DNA from: CAVPJC01 sp963705155
Lineage (GTDB): Bacteria; Chloroflexota; Anaerolineae; Anaerolineales; UBA4823
Direction: 5' to 3'
DNA: 64,000 nt
Assembly: GCA_963705155.1 (NCBI GenBank)
Contig: CAVPJC010000001.1
Span: 310,001 to 374,000 of the forward strand
The stretch's first letter is position 1, and each line of letters begins with the position of its first letter. Of the stretch, positions 7,783-18,600 are shown piece by piece. Under the pieces are notes generated by a model. That model saw only the letters and a list, made by a program, of their open reading frames with translations. It ran no database searches and had not been told where the DNA came from. The position numbers and the translations under genes were made by a program.

Positions 7783-10206
7783 ATGGATGCCGCCCTGCAG
7801 AATGACACCCTTCGCCTGCTGGTTGACCCGCCCGCCGGCACCTGGAGTGTTTACAACTTGCAAGCCGGGGATCAGAGCGTCACTGGCGTACACACCTGGG
7901 CTGCCTGCCGCTCTCGTGGCGATCATCTGCGCTTGCCGGAAGTCGGCAGTCGACCTGTGGTTACGACGGGAGCTGCCTCGTCTCCACATGGGCTGCTTCA
8001 CCTGCTAAACCTTGATTATCCGGCCCGCGAGCAGGGAATGAGGGTCGCATTGACCTTTGCCATACCCGAAAGCCACCCTCTGCTGTTGTGGAAACTGGAA
8101 ATCGAAAACAGCTCCACCCGTTCCATCCAGCTGGAGCGAGTGGAAATGCTGTACGCCGTTCCACCCACAGGCGAGCTGCATCTGGGCCAGTCGGCCAGCC
8201 AGCCGGTGGGCCAGCCGGCCTTCTTCTCGAACGGGTGGCAATCCTGGTCTTATGCCGGGGTTTATGGAGCCGGCGATCGCTATCGGCGCACCCGCCTGGG
8301 GCCTTTTCGGGAGCCCACCGACTTCAACGCCGGTACACCCCAGCCCTGGCGGCGAGATCATTTTGCCAGTGATATGTTTGGCGTGCTCGGCGACCGGCGC
8401 TCGCGGGCCGGCGTCCTGGCAGGCTTCCTCTCGCAGCGCCAGCAGTTTGGCTCGCTGGAAGCTCACCTCGCTCCGCTGCGGCTGCGCCTGTGGGCTAACG
8501 GCGATAGAGCCCGGCTCGATCCGGGAGCTGTCTGCACCACGGATTGGGCCTGCCTGAGTTTTTTGGATGTGGACGACCCCGACCCGCTCGGAGCCTACAT
8601 CCAGGCTGTAGCCCGAGAGCATGATCTACACCAACTCCGCAGCACACCCATCCCCACCGGCTGGTGCTCCTGGTATCAATTTTCCACTAAAGACTATATC
8701 GGCGCCGTTTCCGCCCGGGATATCCAGGCCAACTTGCAGGCTTTGTCTGCCGCCCGGCCGGGCCTGCCGCTGCAGGTCTGCCAGATCGATGATGGCTTTG
8801 AGCAGGTTCCCGGCGACTGGCAAACCTTCACCCCCGGTTTCCCCCTGGGCGTGGCTCCCCTGGCAGACGAAATTCACCGGGCAGGTTTTACCCCGGGTAT
8901 CTGGCTGGCTCCCTTCATTGTTGACCGCCGCTCAAACCTGGCAGCCGCCCACCCCGATTGGCTCCTGCGCGGCCCGACAAACCTGTACGCTAACGCCGGT
9001 TACCTGTGGAATGGTTTCGCCGCTGCCCTGGACCTGACAAACTCCGCTGCATTGGAATACGCTGCAGACACCGTCCACACCGCCGTGCACGCCTGGGGTT
9101 TTGACTACCTCAAGCTGGATTTTCTATACGCTGCCGCACTGCCAGGCCGCTACCGCGATGCCACCCGCACCCGGGCGCAGGTGCTGCATGCCGGTCTCAC
9201 CGCCCTGCGCCGGGCTGCCGGTGAAAATGCCATCCTCCTGGGGTGCGCCTGCCCGCTGGGTTCCGCCATCGGATTGGTGGATGCGATGCGGATTGGCGCC
9301 GATACCGGCTCGCGCTGGTCGCCTGCCTTCGCCGGCATTGAGAGCTCTTTCCGCCGCGAGCCAAACCTGCCCGCCGCTCGCAATGCCCTGCACAACGCCA
9401 TCAGTCGCGCCCCGCTGCACGGCCGCTGGTGGAACAATGACCCCGATTGTCTGCTCCTGCGCCCCACCACTCACCTGACACCCGACGAAGTCCTGACTGC
9501 CGCCAGCGTTATCGCCCTCACCGGCGGCTCCCTGCTGCTTTCCGACGATCTGACAGCCCTGCCGCCCGAAAGGCGCCGGATCGCCGAGGTGCTCCTGCCG
9601 CTCATCGGCAAAGCGCCCCGGGTGCTCGATTGGTTCGACGCCGCCCCATCTGCCCGCCTGCGTCTCGACCTGCAGGGCCCCGCCGGAAGCTGGAGCCTGC
9701 TTGCGCTGATCAACTGGGCCGACCATCCCGCCGACCTGTCCCTGCGTTTGGAAGACTTTCATTTTCACAGCGCTGACAGCCGCAGTGGAGAGTTTTACGC
9801 CCGCCGTTTCTGGCTCCCGCAGCACGCATTAACTGTCGAGCTCCTGCAGGCAAACACCCCCCTGATATTGAGGGACATTCCTGCGCATGGCGCAGTGGTC
9901 TTCGCTGTGCGCCCGGCGCTGCCAGGGGCGCCGCAATATCTGGGCAGCGACCTGCACATCTCGCAGGGATTGGAGGTTGCCAGTTGGAATGTAATTCAGA
10001 GTGGCAGCGACCCGGCCCAGTCACAGCTTCAGATCGAGCTTTCACGCCCCGGGCCTGCTCGTGGGCGCTTTTTCCTGGCGCTGCCGCGTCCACCGCGGCA
10101 GGCCGCCCTGAACGGCAGCCCTCTGGCGTGGGAAACCTGCGGCCAGGACTGCTACGCTTTTCCGGTAGAATTCGAACAAACCGCCAGGATACGCATCACG
10201 ATTTGA
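7783..10206 (+). CDS. Glycoside hydrolase family 36 (alpha-galactosidase-like)
   Basis: An 807-residue cytoplasmic protein: an N-terminal beta-sandwich, a catalytic barrel starting near TGWCSWYQFS (from residue 292) and a C-terminal beta domain. Clan GH-D signatures include QIDDGFE, TPGIWLAPF and YLKLDFLY, with the predicted nucleophile Asp446, and RIGADTGS with the predicted acid/base Asp507. There is no signal peptide. GH36 enzymes mostly hydrolyse alpha-galactosides of the raffinose type, though some members act on other alpha-linked sugars. It follows the ECF transporter genes by 19 bases, but no sugar transporter is present, so co-transcription may not mean a shared pathway. Confidence 0.88.
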   Translation: MDAALQNDTLRLLVDPPAGTWSVYNLQAGDQSVTGVHTWAACRSRGDHLRLPEVGSRPVVTTGAASSPHGLLHLLNLDYPAREQGMRVALTFAIPESHPLLLWKLEIENSSTRSIQLERVEMLYAVPPTGELHLGQSASQPVGQPAFFSNGWQSWSYAGVYGAGDRYRRTRLGPFREPTDFNAGTPQPWRRDHFASDMFGVLGDRRSRAGVLAGFLSQRQQFGSLEAHLAPLRLRLWANGDRARLDPGAVCTTDWACLSFLDVDDPDPLGAYIQAVAREHDLHQLRSTPIPTGWCSWYQFSTKDYIGAVSARDIQANLQALSAARPGLPLQVCQIDDGFEQVPGDWQTFTPGFPLGVAPLADEIHRAGFTPGIWLAPFIVDRRSNLAAAHPDWLLRGPTNLYANAGYLWNGFAAALDLTNSAALEYAADTVHTAVHAWGFDYLKLDFLYAAALPGRYRDATRTRAQVLHAGLTALRRAAGENAILLGCACPLGSAIGLVDAMRIGADTGSRWSPAFAGIESSFRREPNLPAARNALHNAISRAPLHGRWWNNDPDCLLLRPTTHLTPDEVLTAASVIALTGGSLLLSDDLTALPPERRRIAEVLLPLIGKAPRVLDWFDAAPSARLRLDLQGPAGSWSLLALINWADHPADLSLRLEDFHFHSADSRSGEFYARRFWLPQHALTVELLQANTPLILRDIPAHGAVVFAVRPALPGAPQYLGSDLHISQGLEVASWNVIQSGSDPAQSQLQIELSRPGPARGRFFLALPRPPRQAALNGSPLAWETCGQDCYAFPVEFEQTARIRITI

Positions 10207-10268
10207 GGCATCTGCAGCCAGCACCTCGGCGTAGCCGCATCCAATTTTCGCAAGACAGCCAATCTACC

Positions 10269-12386
10269 ATGTCAACTTACCCAGCCTCCCTCACGCCCTT
10301 CTTTGCCCCCCGGGGGGTAGCCGTTATCGGCGCATCCTCCGATCCCGCCAAATTGGGTTACAGCCTGGCGCGCAACCTCGTCCAGAGCAGCTACCCGGGC
10401 GCGGTGTATCTGGTTAATCCCAGAGGCGGCAGCTTGCTCGGGCAGCCCACCTTCGCCTCGATCGCCGATGTGCCCGACCCGCTGGACCTGGCTGTCCTGC
10501 TCATCCCTGCCCCCGCCGCCCCTGCCATGCTGCGCCTCTGCGGCGAGCGCGGGCTGCGCGCTGTGATCCTCAGCTCCGGCGGTTTCCGTGAGACCGGACC
10601 TGAAGGCGCCGCACTGGAACAGGAATGCCTGGAGATCGCCGCCCGCTACAACATGCGCCTGCTGGGCCCCAACTGCATCGGTCTGCTGGATACCCACCTG
10701 CCGCTGGATACCACCTTCCTGCCGCCCCCCGGCCCGCTGCCCGGCGACGTGGCCTTCATCTCCCATTCCGGCGCCATCTGTGCCGCGGTGACCGATTGGG
10801 CTCGCGGCCAGGGCTTCGGTTTTTCCCGTCTGGTCAGCCTGGGCAACCAGGCCGATGTGAGCGAGACCGATGTGCTCGCCCCGGTGGCCGATGACCCGTT
10901 CACACGGGTGTTGACCCTCTACCTGGAAGGCGTCCGGGATGGACGCCGCTTTGTGGCGGAGGCCGGGCGCATCTCGCGCCAGAAACCCATCATCGCCCTC
11001 AAGGTGGGGCGGTTTGCCAGCGGGCAGCGCGCCGTGGCTTCTCACACCGGCGCTTTGGCCGGGCAGGAGAACGCCTACGACGCAGCCTTTCGCCGCGCCG
11101 GCGTGATCCGGGCCAGCACCAGCCGAAGAGATGTTCGATTGGGCACGCGCCCTGGCCTGCTGCCCGCTGCCCGCCGGGCGCAGCATGGCCGTGCTGACCA
11201 ACGCCGGCGGCCCGGGCGTCACAGCCGCTGATGCCCTGGAGGCCAACGGCCTGAAGCTGGCCGAGCTTGCCGCCGGCACCCGCCTCGCCCTGGGCGGCCT
11301 GCTGCCTCCCGCCGCCAGCCTGCACAACCCGGTGGATATGCTCGCCTCCGCCTCACCCGAACAGTACTCCGCCTGCCTGCGCCTGCTGCTGGAAGACCCG
11401 GCAGTGCACGGCGTCTCGTCATCCTGCCGCCGCCGCCCCTGTTTGCAGCCAGCGGCCATCGCCCAAGACCTCATTCCCGTCATTCAGGCTGCCGGCAAAC
11501 CCGTCATCCTGGCCCTGATGGGCGACGGCCTGATCCTGGCAGCCGCCGATCTCTTCCGCGCTCGCCCGCATACCCGAGTACCGCTTTCCCGAGCGGGCGG
11601 CCTCTGCCCTGGCGGTGCTTGCCCGGCGCGCCGAATTCATCGCCCGCCCCCCGGCCCGCAATAGATCGCCTGCCAGTACCGGATGCCGGTCACCTGCGAG
11701 ACCTGCTGAAACCGCAGGCTTCTGAGACCCTGCCGCCTTCCGAAGTCTTTGCGCTGCTGCGCCTGTGCGGCATTGCCGCCCTGCCCGTCAGAGCTGGCGC
11801 GCTCTGCCAGAAGAAGCCGCCGGAATAGCCCGGGAATTGGGTTTCCCGGTGGCGCTCAAGGTGGCCTCGCCCGACATCTCCCACAAGTCCGATGTGGGCG
11901 GCGTGCTGCTCAATCTGGAAGATACCCGTGCAGTTCTGCGAGGGTTTTCACACCGTTACCCAGAAAGCCAGCCTGGCCTGCCCGGCAGCCCGCATTGAAG
12001 GCGTGCACGTACAGCGCATGCTGACCGGCGGGCAGGAAGTGATCGTCGGCGCTGTGCAAGACCCGCAGTTTGGCCCGCTGGTGATGTTCGGCTCAGGCGG
12101 CATCGAGGTGGAGGGTTTGAACGATGTGGCCTTTGCCCTGGCGCCGCTCAGCCGTGAAGAAGCCGCCTGGATGCTGGATTCCACCTGGGCCGGGCGCAAA
12201 CTGGACGGTTACCGCAACCTGCCGCCCGCCGACCGCGCCGCCGTGCTGCAAGCCATCCTGCGCCTGGGCCAGCTTGCCGCCGATTATCCCGACCTGGCAG
12301 AGATCGAGATCAACCCGCTGCGAGTCTTGCCCGCAGGTCAGGGCGCTTTTGCCCTGGACGTGCGCGCCCGTGTGCGGGTCGTTTGA
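10269..12386 (+). pseudogene. Acyl-CoA synthetase (ADP-forming, acetyl-CoA synthetase type), frame-disrupted
   Basis: Starting MSTYPASLTPFFAPRGVAVIG, the gene encodes the fused alpha-beta form of NDP-forming acyl-CoA synthetase, which makes ATP from acyl-CoA. The CoA-binding domain has VAVIGASSDPAKLGYSLARN. The ligase part has LLGPNCIGLLDT, ISHSGAIC, and the phosphohistidine loop VASHTGALAGQ. The C-terminal ATP-grasp part has VALKVASPDISHKSDVGGV, FGSGGIEVEGLNDVAFAL and AEIEINPLRVLP. The reading frame changes at about 11125, 11420, 11560, 11690-11800 and 11945, yet each next block continues the family sequence. Either several sequencing errors in GC-rich runs or a very young pseudogene would explain this. 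Full length would be about 705 residues, normal for the family. Confidence 0.8.
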
Positions 12387-12482
12387 ACATAATCGCCCGC
12401 AGGCTGGTAAATATGGATAGGTATCCTTCCGGGCGCCGGCAGGCAGGCAGATCCGATGAACGACAAAAAACTACCCTGACCC

Positions 12483-13271
12483 ATGAATAACACTTCCCGC
12501 CGCAGACTGGGCTTCTTACTGGGGGCCCTTGCAGGCCTGGCTTACAGCCTGGTCTCCTATTACGTCAACGTGCTCTACCTGCCCGGCCTGCCTTTGCAGG
12601 CTCCCTCCACCGGGCGCTTTATGGCGGTGATCCTCACCACGCTGGCGGCCGGCGGGTTGGGCTTGCTGGCCGCCTGGCCTGAAGACGCCCTGCCCGGCGT
12701 GCTTGCCAGTATCGTCCTGGGCACATTGGGTCTCTCACTCCTGACAGTGTGGAATGTGATCAGCAGCTCACAGAGCGCCTTTGGCACCCTGGTGATGCTC
12801 GTGATCACCTTCCTGCCGCGCACCTTTCTGCTTTTGCCCTTTGCCCTGCTGGTGCGCTGGTCGTTGAATTTATGGTCTGCTGAGCTGCAAAATCCCAACT
12901 TTTCACCGGTCAAGCTGGGTTTGAACCTGCTGTTGATTGCCCTGCTGCTGGCCGCGCTGGGCTCCTTCTCACTGTACTCCACCTTCGGGCGCACCGCTCT
13001 CACCACCACCCACCTCCTGGTAGAACAGGGCATGCAGGCCGGCGCTCCAGAGGCGCTACCCTCCGAGTTAAAGCTGGTGGAGGGTTTTGTGCAGGGCGCC
13101 CGCGGCGCCTACACGCTCGAGCTCACCGATAACCCCGACGACCTGCCTATCCAGCGCGCCATGACAGGCTTCAACGAAGAAGTCTACGGTGTGTTTGTGC
13201 GCTTCGAAAATGGCTATCGGTTCGGCTGTGTCTTTACCCCCGGCGCTCGGGCCGAATGCAGGACCTATTAG
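12483..13271 (+). CDS. Uncharacterised membrane protein
   Basis: A 262-residue protein with about five hydrophobic segments in the first 170 residues (GFLLGALAGLAYSLVSYYVN, VILTTLAAGGLGLLAAW, SIVLGTLGLSLLTVW, FLLLPFALLVRWSL, LGLNLLLIALLLAALGSF). A soluble C-terminal domain of about 90 residues ends ENGYRFGCVFTPGARAECRT. I do not recognise the family. It follows the acyl-CoA synthetase by about 100 bases on the same strand and its stop overlaps the end of the convergent M20 peptidase gene by four bases. Confidence 0.75.
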   Translation: MNNTSRRRLGFLLGALAGLAYSLVSYYVNVLYLPGLPLQAPSTGRFMAVILTTLAAGGLGLLAAWPEDALPGVLASIVLGTLGLSLLTVWNVISSSQSAFGTLVMLVITFLPRTFLLLPFALLVRWSLNLWSAELQNPNFSPVKLGLNLLLIALLLAALGSFSLYSTFGRTALTTTHLLVEQGMQAGAPEALPSELKLVEGFVQGARGAYTLELTDNPDDLPIQRAMTGFNEEVYGVFVRFENGYRFGCVFTPGARAECRTY

Positions 13272-14380
13272 GCGTAAACCCCCTCCACCAACCTCAACAG
13301 CGCAGCCAGCCCTTTCGCCAGCGGCGGGATCTGGACCGCCTCATTCAGCGTATGCGCGCCGCTGCCGGTGGTCAAACCCACGCACACCGCCGGCAGTCCC
13401 TGGCTGAGCGGCGCATTGGCATCGGTGGAGCCAATGTTTAATTTGGGCTGCACGCCGGCCAGTTCCAGGCTGTGGGCAGCCAGGCGCACCAGCGGATGAT
13501 TGGCAGGGATCGCACCGGCGGGCCGCTGCCCAACCACCTCGATTGTCAGGCGCACCCCGGGGCGCTCGGCAGCCCGCGCCAATTTTTCAACCTGCCCGCA
13601 CAGCGCAGCCAGCGCCTGCGGATCTTCAGAACGCAGGTCCAGCAGCAGGCTGGCGCCTGCCGCAATCGTGTTCACCGAAGTTCCCCCGGAAATGACGCCC
13701 ACATTGAGCGTTGTGCGCGGTTTTTCGGGCAGCGGCAGCGCCGCCAACGCCGTCACCAGCGCCGCCAGCTCGTGGATCGCCGATGGGTTTCCATAATCCA
13801 CCCACGAATGGCCCCCGCCGGTCTGCACGCCAATCTGGTAGCGGCGCACCCCCAGCCCGCGGTGGTACACCTGCCCCAGCGCCATCCCCTCCAGAATCAC
13901 GTAGGCTTTTGCCTGTTTGCCAAAGCGCTCCACCACGGCCTGCATACCCCGCAGGTCGCCCAGGCCTTCCTCGCCCACGTTGGCGGCCAGCCAGATATCG
14001 CCCGGCAGTCGGGAAGGCTGCCCGGGCAGGTCGCGCAGCATCCAGAGCAGGCCAAACAACCCCGCCACACCCGTTGAGTTGTCGCCAATCCCCGGCCCGG
14101 CAATCTGATCGGCAGAGTACTGCAGGGTCAAATCCGTCTCCTGCGGAAACACCGTGTCCAGGTGGGCCGAGACGACCAGCGGCGGCGCCTCGCCGCTCCC
14201 GGGCAGGCGCCCGAAGGCATTGCCGGCGGCGTCCAGCGCCACATCGCACAACCCCTCGGCCCGGAACTGTTCCAAAACAAAAGCCGCCCGGGCTTGTTCG
14301 GCAAAGGTGGGTGCCGCCACCTGCTGGATGGCAGCCGCCATTTTGAGCACCCGCTGGATCAGATCCGGATCGATCCTCAT
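13268..14380 (-). CDS. M20 family metallopeptidase (PepT/carboxypeptidase-like)
   Basis: A 370-residue zinc peptidase of the M20 family. Metal-site motifs are VVSAHLDTVFP (about residue 75), GIGDNSTGVAGL (about residue 107) and NVGEEGLGDLRG with the catalytic Glu pair; the last zinc ligand region is GSGAHTLNEAV near the C-terminus. The central dimerisation domain carries GGGHSWVDYGNPSAIHELA. M20 members release amino acids from peptides or N-acyl amino acids; the substrate here is open. The ATG overlaps the stop of the upstream PfkB gene (ATGA), which is why the start at 14380 is preferred over the longer frame. Confidence 0.9.
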   Translation of the reverse strand: MRIDPDLIQRVLKMAAAIQQVAAPTFAEQARAAFVLEQFRAEGLCDVALDAAGNAFGRLPGSGEAPPLVVSAHLDTVFPQETDLTLQYSADQIAGPGIGDNSTGVAGLFGLLWMLRDLPGQPSRLPGDIWLAANVGEEGLGDLRGMQAVVERFGKQAKAYVILEGMALGQVYHRGLGVRRYQIGVQTGGGHSWVDYGNPSAIHELAALVTALAALPLPEKPRTTLNVGVISGGTSVNTIAAGASLLLDLRSEDPQALAALCGQVEKLARAAERPGVRLTIEVVGQRPAGAIPANHPLVRLAAHSLELAGVQPKLNIGSTDANAPLSQGLPAVCVGLTTGSGAHTLNEAVQIPPLAKGLAALLRLVEGVYA

Positions 14381-15396
14381 AGTTTCCTCACCCCCTGGCG
14401 CAGCGCTTCCAACCGGGCTTCCGCCAGGCCCGGCAGCGCATCCAGTGCATAGAATGGTCCAACCCCCTCCACCACCAGCGAAGCCGAAATATTGCCGAAC
14501 AGCGCCGCCTGCAGAGCGTCGTAGGTGCGCCGGTAGCCTGCCAGGAAACCGCCGCAAAAGGCATCGCCGGCCCCGCTCGGGTCAACCAGCCGCGACGGGT
14601 AAGCCGGGATTTCCCAGCGGGTGCGCGCCGCCGCATCGTAGAGCAGCTGCCCGCCCTCGCCGCGCTTCATCACGATAATCTCGCAGCCATAAGCCGCCAG
14701 CGCCTCCGCCATCTCCCACAGGTCGCTGCTGCGCCCCTGGAACAGGGCGCAGATCTCCTCTTCAGAAGGCAAAAATGCCGTCAGCCCGGTCACCAGGGCC
14801 GGCACCTGATCCCAGAAAGTGGGGTTCATATATCCCGGCGAGGGGTCCAGCGTGACCGTGGTGAACTGCGCCTGGCGCAGCACCGCCGGCAGCAGGCTGT
14901 GGGTTAGATAATCCACCGGGCACAGGTGCGCCGCGCTGGCGTCCAGAAAGTCGGGCGGGATATCCGCCTGGCGCAGCGAGATGGGCTGCAGGCGGGTTTT
15001 GCTGTCCGGGTTTCCCGCCGGGCTGCGGTAGCCCAGCAGCTCGCGTGGGAAAGGCAGCTCCAGGCGGGCAAAATGCGCCACGGGGTCATCCAGTAGGCGG
15101 TTGGTGCGGCTGGTGTATGCCGCAAAATAGCGCATGTCCACCGGCTGCGCCAGCATGCGGATGCCGCGCGTATCCAACCCCCTGCGGGCAAATTCTTCCA
15201 CCCAATCCGGTGGATAATCCTCGCCGGCGCGTGCCAGCACTGCCGGGGGCGGCTCCGGCTCCCACACCGCCAGCCCCACCGCCGCATACAACACATTCCC
15301 CCCGGGGACATCCAGTAGCACCTGGTTGGAAGGCAGAATCAAGTATTCCCGCAGCAATTGCCCGGCAACCAGAAAACGCGGCGACTTGGGATCCAT
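14377..15396 (-). CDS. PfkB family carbohydrate/nucleoside kinase
   Basis: A 339-residue ribokinase-like protein. The C-terminal PfkB signature is clear: DPSGAGDAFCGGFLAGYR with the catalytic Asp of GAGD. The ATP-site region includes VMKRGEGGQLL. The N-terminal part (FLVAGQLLREYLILP, VPGGNVLYAAVGLA) has the substrate-binding GG of the family. The sugar or nucleoside substrate cannot be told. I chose the ATG at 15394-15396 (MDPKSPRFLVAGQ). A TATAAT ends six bases before it, suggesting a leaderless transcript. It is coupled to the downstream M20 peptidase by ATGA. Confidence 0.9.
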   Translation of the reverse strand: MDPKSPRFLVAGQLLREYLILPSNQVLLDVPGGNVLYAAVGLAVWEPEPPPAVLARAGEDYPPDWVEEFARRGLDTRGIRMLAQPVDMRYFAAYTSRTNRLLDDPVAHFARLELPFPRELLGYRSPAGNPDSKTRLQPISLRQADIPPDFLDASAAHLCPVDYLTHSLLPAVLRQAQFTTVTLDPSPGYMNPTFWDQVPALVTGLTAFLPSEEEICALFQGRSSDLWEMAEALAAYGCEIIVMKRGEGGQLLYDAAARTRWEIPAYPSRLVDPSGAGDAFCGGFLAGYRRTYDALQAALFGNISASLVVEGVGPFYALDALPGLAEARLEALRQGVRKL

Positions 15397-15402
15397 ATTG
15401 AA

Positions 15403-15408
15403 ATTATA
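15403..15408 (-). promoter_or_regulatory. -10 element (TATAAT) for a leaderless PfkB transcript
   Basis: On the minus strand TATAAT lies exactly six bases before the predicted ATG of the PfkB gene, so transcription would begin at or next to the start codon. No convincing -35 element is present at 17 bases. The same spacing is found at recO. Confidence 0.5.
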
Positions 15409-15538
15409 CGTTAAGTGCAGAGGAATGGGGATATTACCTTTTTCCAGGGGTGGCTGAACTCTCGGGCTAATAAATCTCATCGCAGGGGCAACAGAGGGCT
15501 TATAGAGCTGGCGGCCGTAAAAAGCATTTGCTCGAATT

Positions 15539-15554
15539 CGTGACAAATGTCACA
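15539..15554. promoter_or_regulatory. CRP/FNR-like palindromic operator
   Basis: CGTGA-CAAATG-TCACA: two five-base half-sites around a six-base spacer, one base from the classical TGTGA-N6-TCACA consensus; the inner 14 bases are a perfect palindrome. It lies between the divergent PfkB and RHS genes, so a CRP-family regulator could control either. Confidence 0.5.
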
Positions 15555-15660
15555 AAAAAAAAACATGACGAAGGGCACTATTTTCATGTCAGGAAAACCT
15601 CTATGCTGATCTTGTCAAGGTCGTCCTCGCTCATTGCGCTGCATGCTGGAGGGAAAACTC

Positions 15661-18600
15661 ATGCATCACACGCCCGCCCGCCGCCTGACCCACCTGATCC
15701 TGATCCTCTCGATGCTCCTGCCCGGACTGGCGCCCACGCCCACCCGGGCAGCTTCTTTGTACCAGGCCGGCGACGGCACGCCCACGCCCAGCGCCACACC
15801 GGAGGCGACTGAAACGCCCATCCCTTCCGAGACGCCAATTCCGGAAGTTACAGCGGAAGTCATCTCATCTACTCTGGAGATTCCATCACCGACTGCCACA
15901 CTGACGCCGACGTTGGATGTGACACCCACTCCCACGGCGACCGTGACACCTACGTTGCCCGCGCCAACCCCTATCATAACGACTACGAGCGTCCCAACTC
16001 CTGTGGAGACTGCGCCCGGTGGAGAAATCCTCGTCGCCGATCCTATGAGCCTGACCCTTAGTGCGGATGCTTCCCGTATCACTCCGGGCGGGGTGCTCAA
16101 TCTATCCTGGCAGATCGACGGTTGGGCAGACAGTTATAAAGATGTATCTCTGGTCATCCAACCCCCTGCCGGTTTCAGCACTCTGGATGGCACGCAGGGT
16201 GTTCTCGATGGACAGATCGGTCCCATTAGCCTTGCAGTGCTCTCTGCCGCTGATACGCTTCACTGGCAGATCCCGGCTGACCTGCCTGGTCCTTACACCC
16301 TGACCGCCATACTGAGCCAGGGCGGGAAAGCCATCACGACGCGCACAATTACCCTGCAGGAGACCGGCCTGACCCGCCTGCCTGTCGAAGGCGGAGTAGC
16401 CTCAGGATTAGGTGACCGAGTACGCGTCATTTTTCCCGCCCAGGTGGATGTCCAGATGCTGGATGTTCGCATCCGCCGACCGGTAGCTGCCTCCATGCCG
16501 CCCTACTCTCCCACCGGCGACCCTTTTGAGATCATCGCGCAGGCCAACGGCGAAGCCGTAGAAGCTTTTGACCCACCTCTCACCATCGAAGCGGCATACA
16601 CCGGCTTGCGTCCCGCCCAGATCGCCTATTACGACCCTCTCCGGCAAGCCTGGCTGCCTCTCGAAACCGAATGGGATCAGGATGCCGGGGTGCTGCGCGC
16701 CCGGAGCAGCCACCTGACCGTCTTCGACACACCGGTCGTAGACTGGGAGACGGCCCGCACCCCCTCGGTGAAAGACTTCCAGGTCTCCCAGCAAACCGGG
16801 GCAGCCACGTACTCCTTCCCCATCTGGACCCCACCCGGCCTGGCCGGTTTGCAGCCAACATTGGCCCTGTCATACAACAGCCAGACCGCCGACAGCGCCA
16901 CCGCCCCCTACACTCAGGCTTCCTGGGTGGGCATGGGCTGGTCGCTGGATACCGGCTACATCCAGCGCAGCCAACACGCACCCGATCATGATACCTACTC
17001 GCTGCTGGCGGGTGGGGTCAGCTCGAGCCTGCTGAAGGATAATACCGGCAAATACCACCTGGCCGACGAGAACTACTGGAAAGTGGAGTACGATGCGACC
17101 AACGACAAATGGACGGCCTGGGATAAAAACGGAACGATCTACCGTTTCGGCAAGAACGCCAACAACACCTACGACGCCCGCGCCCGTTTCCCGATCTGCA
17201 ACTCCAACGGAACCATTTCCATGCGAACCTGGAACTGGCCGCTGGTGGAAGTGGAGAACATCTTCAGCCAGAAACTGAGCTACACCTACGATTTGACCGA
17301 CACCAAACGCACCGATTTGTGTGACGATACTCGCACCACGCATCTGGCCGTCTACCCGGAGTATATCACCTACCCCAACGGCAAGTACCGGGTCAAATTC
17401 AATCTGGAAGAGCGCTACGACCACCGCCTGGAGTGGGAAGACAATAACGCTCAGACCTACTTCATGCACAAGCGCCTGAACACGATCGAGATCCAACACA
17501 ATGCGAGCGGAACCTGGCAGAGCGTACGCAGCTATGACCTGACTTACAACGCCGTCATCTTCCCCGGCTGGACATGGGATTACACCTACAACGCCCGCAC
17601 GTTCTCCCTGTCTGGCATCCAGGAAACCGGTCTGAACTCCGCCGCGCTGCCTGCCACCACCTTCAGCTATGCAGACGATCTGCACCTGACCCTGGCGGGC
17701 AATGGCTACGGCGGGAGCGTGGACTTCAGCTATGATCCCGTTTCGTGGTACGATCTCAGCAATGCTGAAGACCACATCCGCAAATATCATTTCGATCCAG
17801 GATCGGATGACTGCGATTCTTGGGACGGCGCCCAGTCTTCGTGTGACGCCCAGGAAGTCCTGCACATCGATGGCGAGGCGGTCCACCTTTTGCAGCCATC
17901 CGCGTTTGGGCCGGGCACAGCCTACAAGGTATCCGCCCGCATCTACAACGAGATCCAGACGGCGCAGAACGCCTCCATCGGTTTGCGCCATGCCGCCAGC
18001 AGCAACAGCTACATCAGCGCATTGATCCCGGCTTACACATGGAAGGAATTCGAGGGGGTGGTGATCCTGCCTGCCGCTACGCAGTATGGCCGTGATTGGG
18101 AGTTTCGCCCGTTGATGGTGATGGCCTGCCCCAACTGCAAGGTGGAAGACTTCGAGATCACCTGGCTGCCCAGCCGCTACCGGGTAACGGCGCGCACCAC
18201 CCACGACAGCGTCACCGGCGCCAGCCAGGTCTACCGCTACGAATACGACGACCCCGCCACCAACGACGCCGAGCACTCGGCCGCCGTGGCGGGCGAAGAC
18301 CCGGAGGATGACGACGACCTGTATGATGATCCATATACGCAATACCGCGGCAATGCCATGAGCCGCGAGATTGGCCCGCTGGGAACGGACGGCACGCAGC
18401 GTGTGACCACCACCTGGTATGCCCAGGACGACGCCCGCAAGGGCCAGGCGCTGGGCACGCTGGTGGGCACGCAGTCCTACACCCAGACCTTCGAAGCCGA
18501 CCAGTGGAGCGCCTACGCCAGTGACTGGAGCTACTGGAGCTCGAGGCAGATCGCACCGGCCTTCGAGCGCAAGAGCGGGGATGGCGCCCTTGTGGTCACC

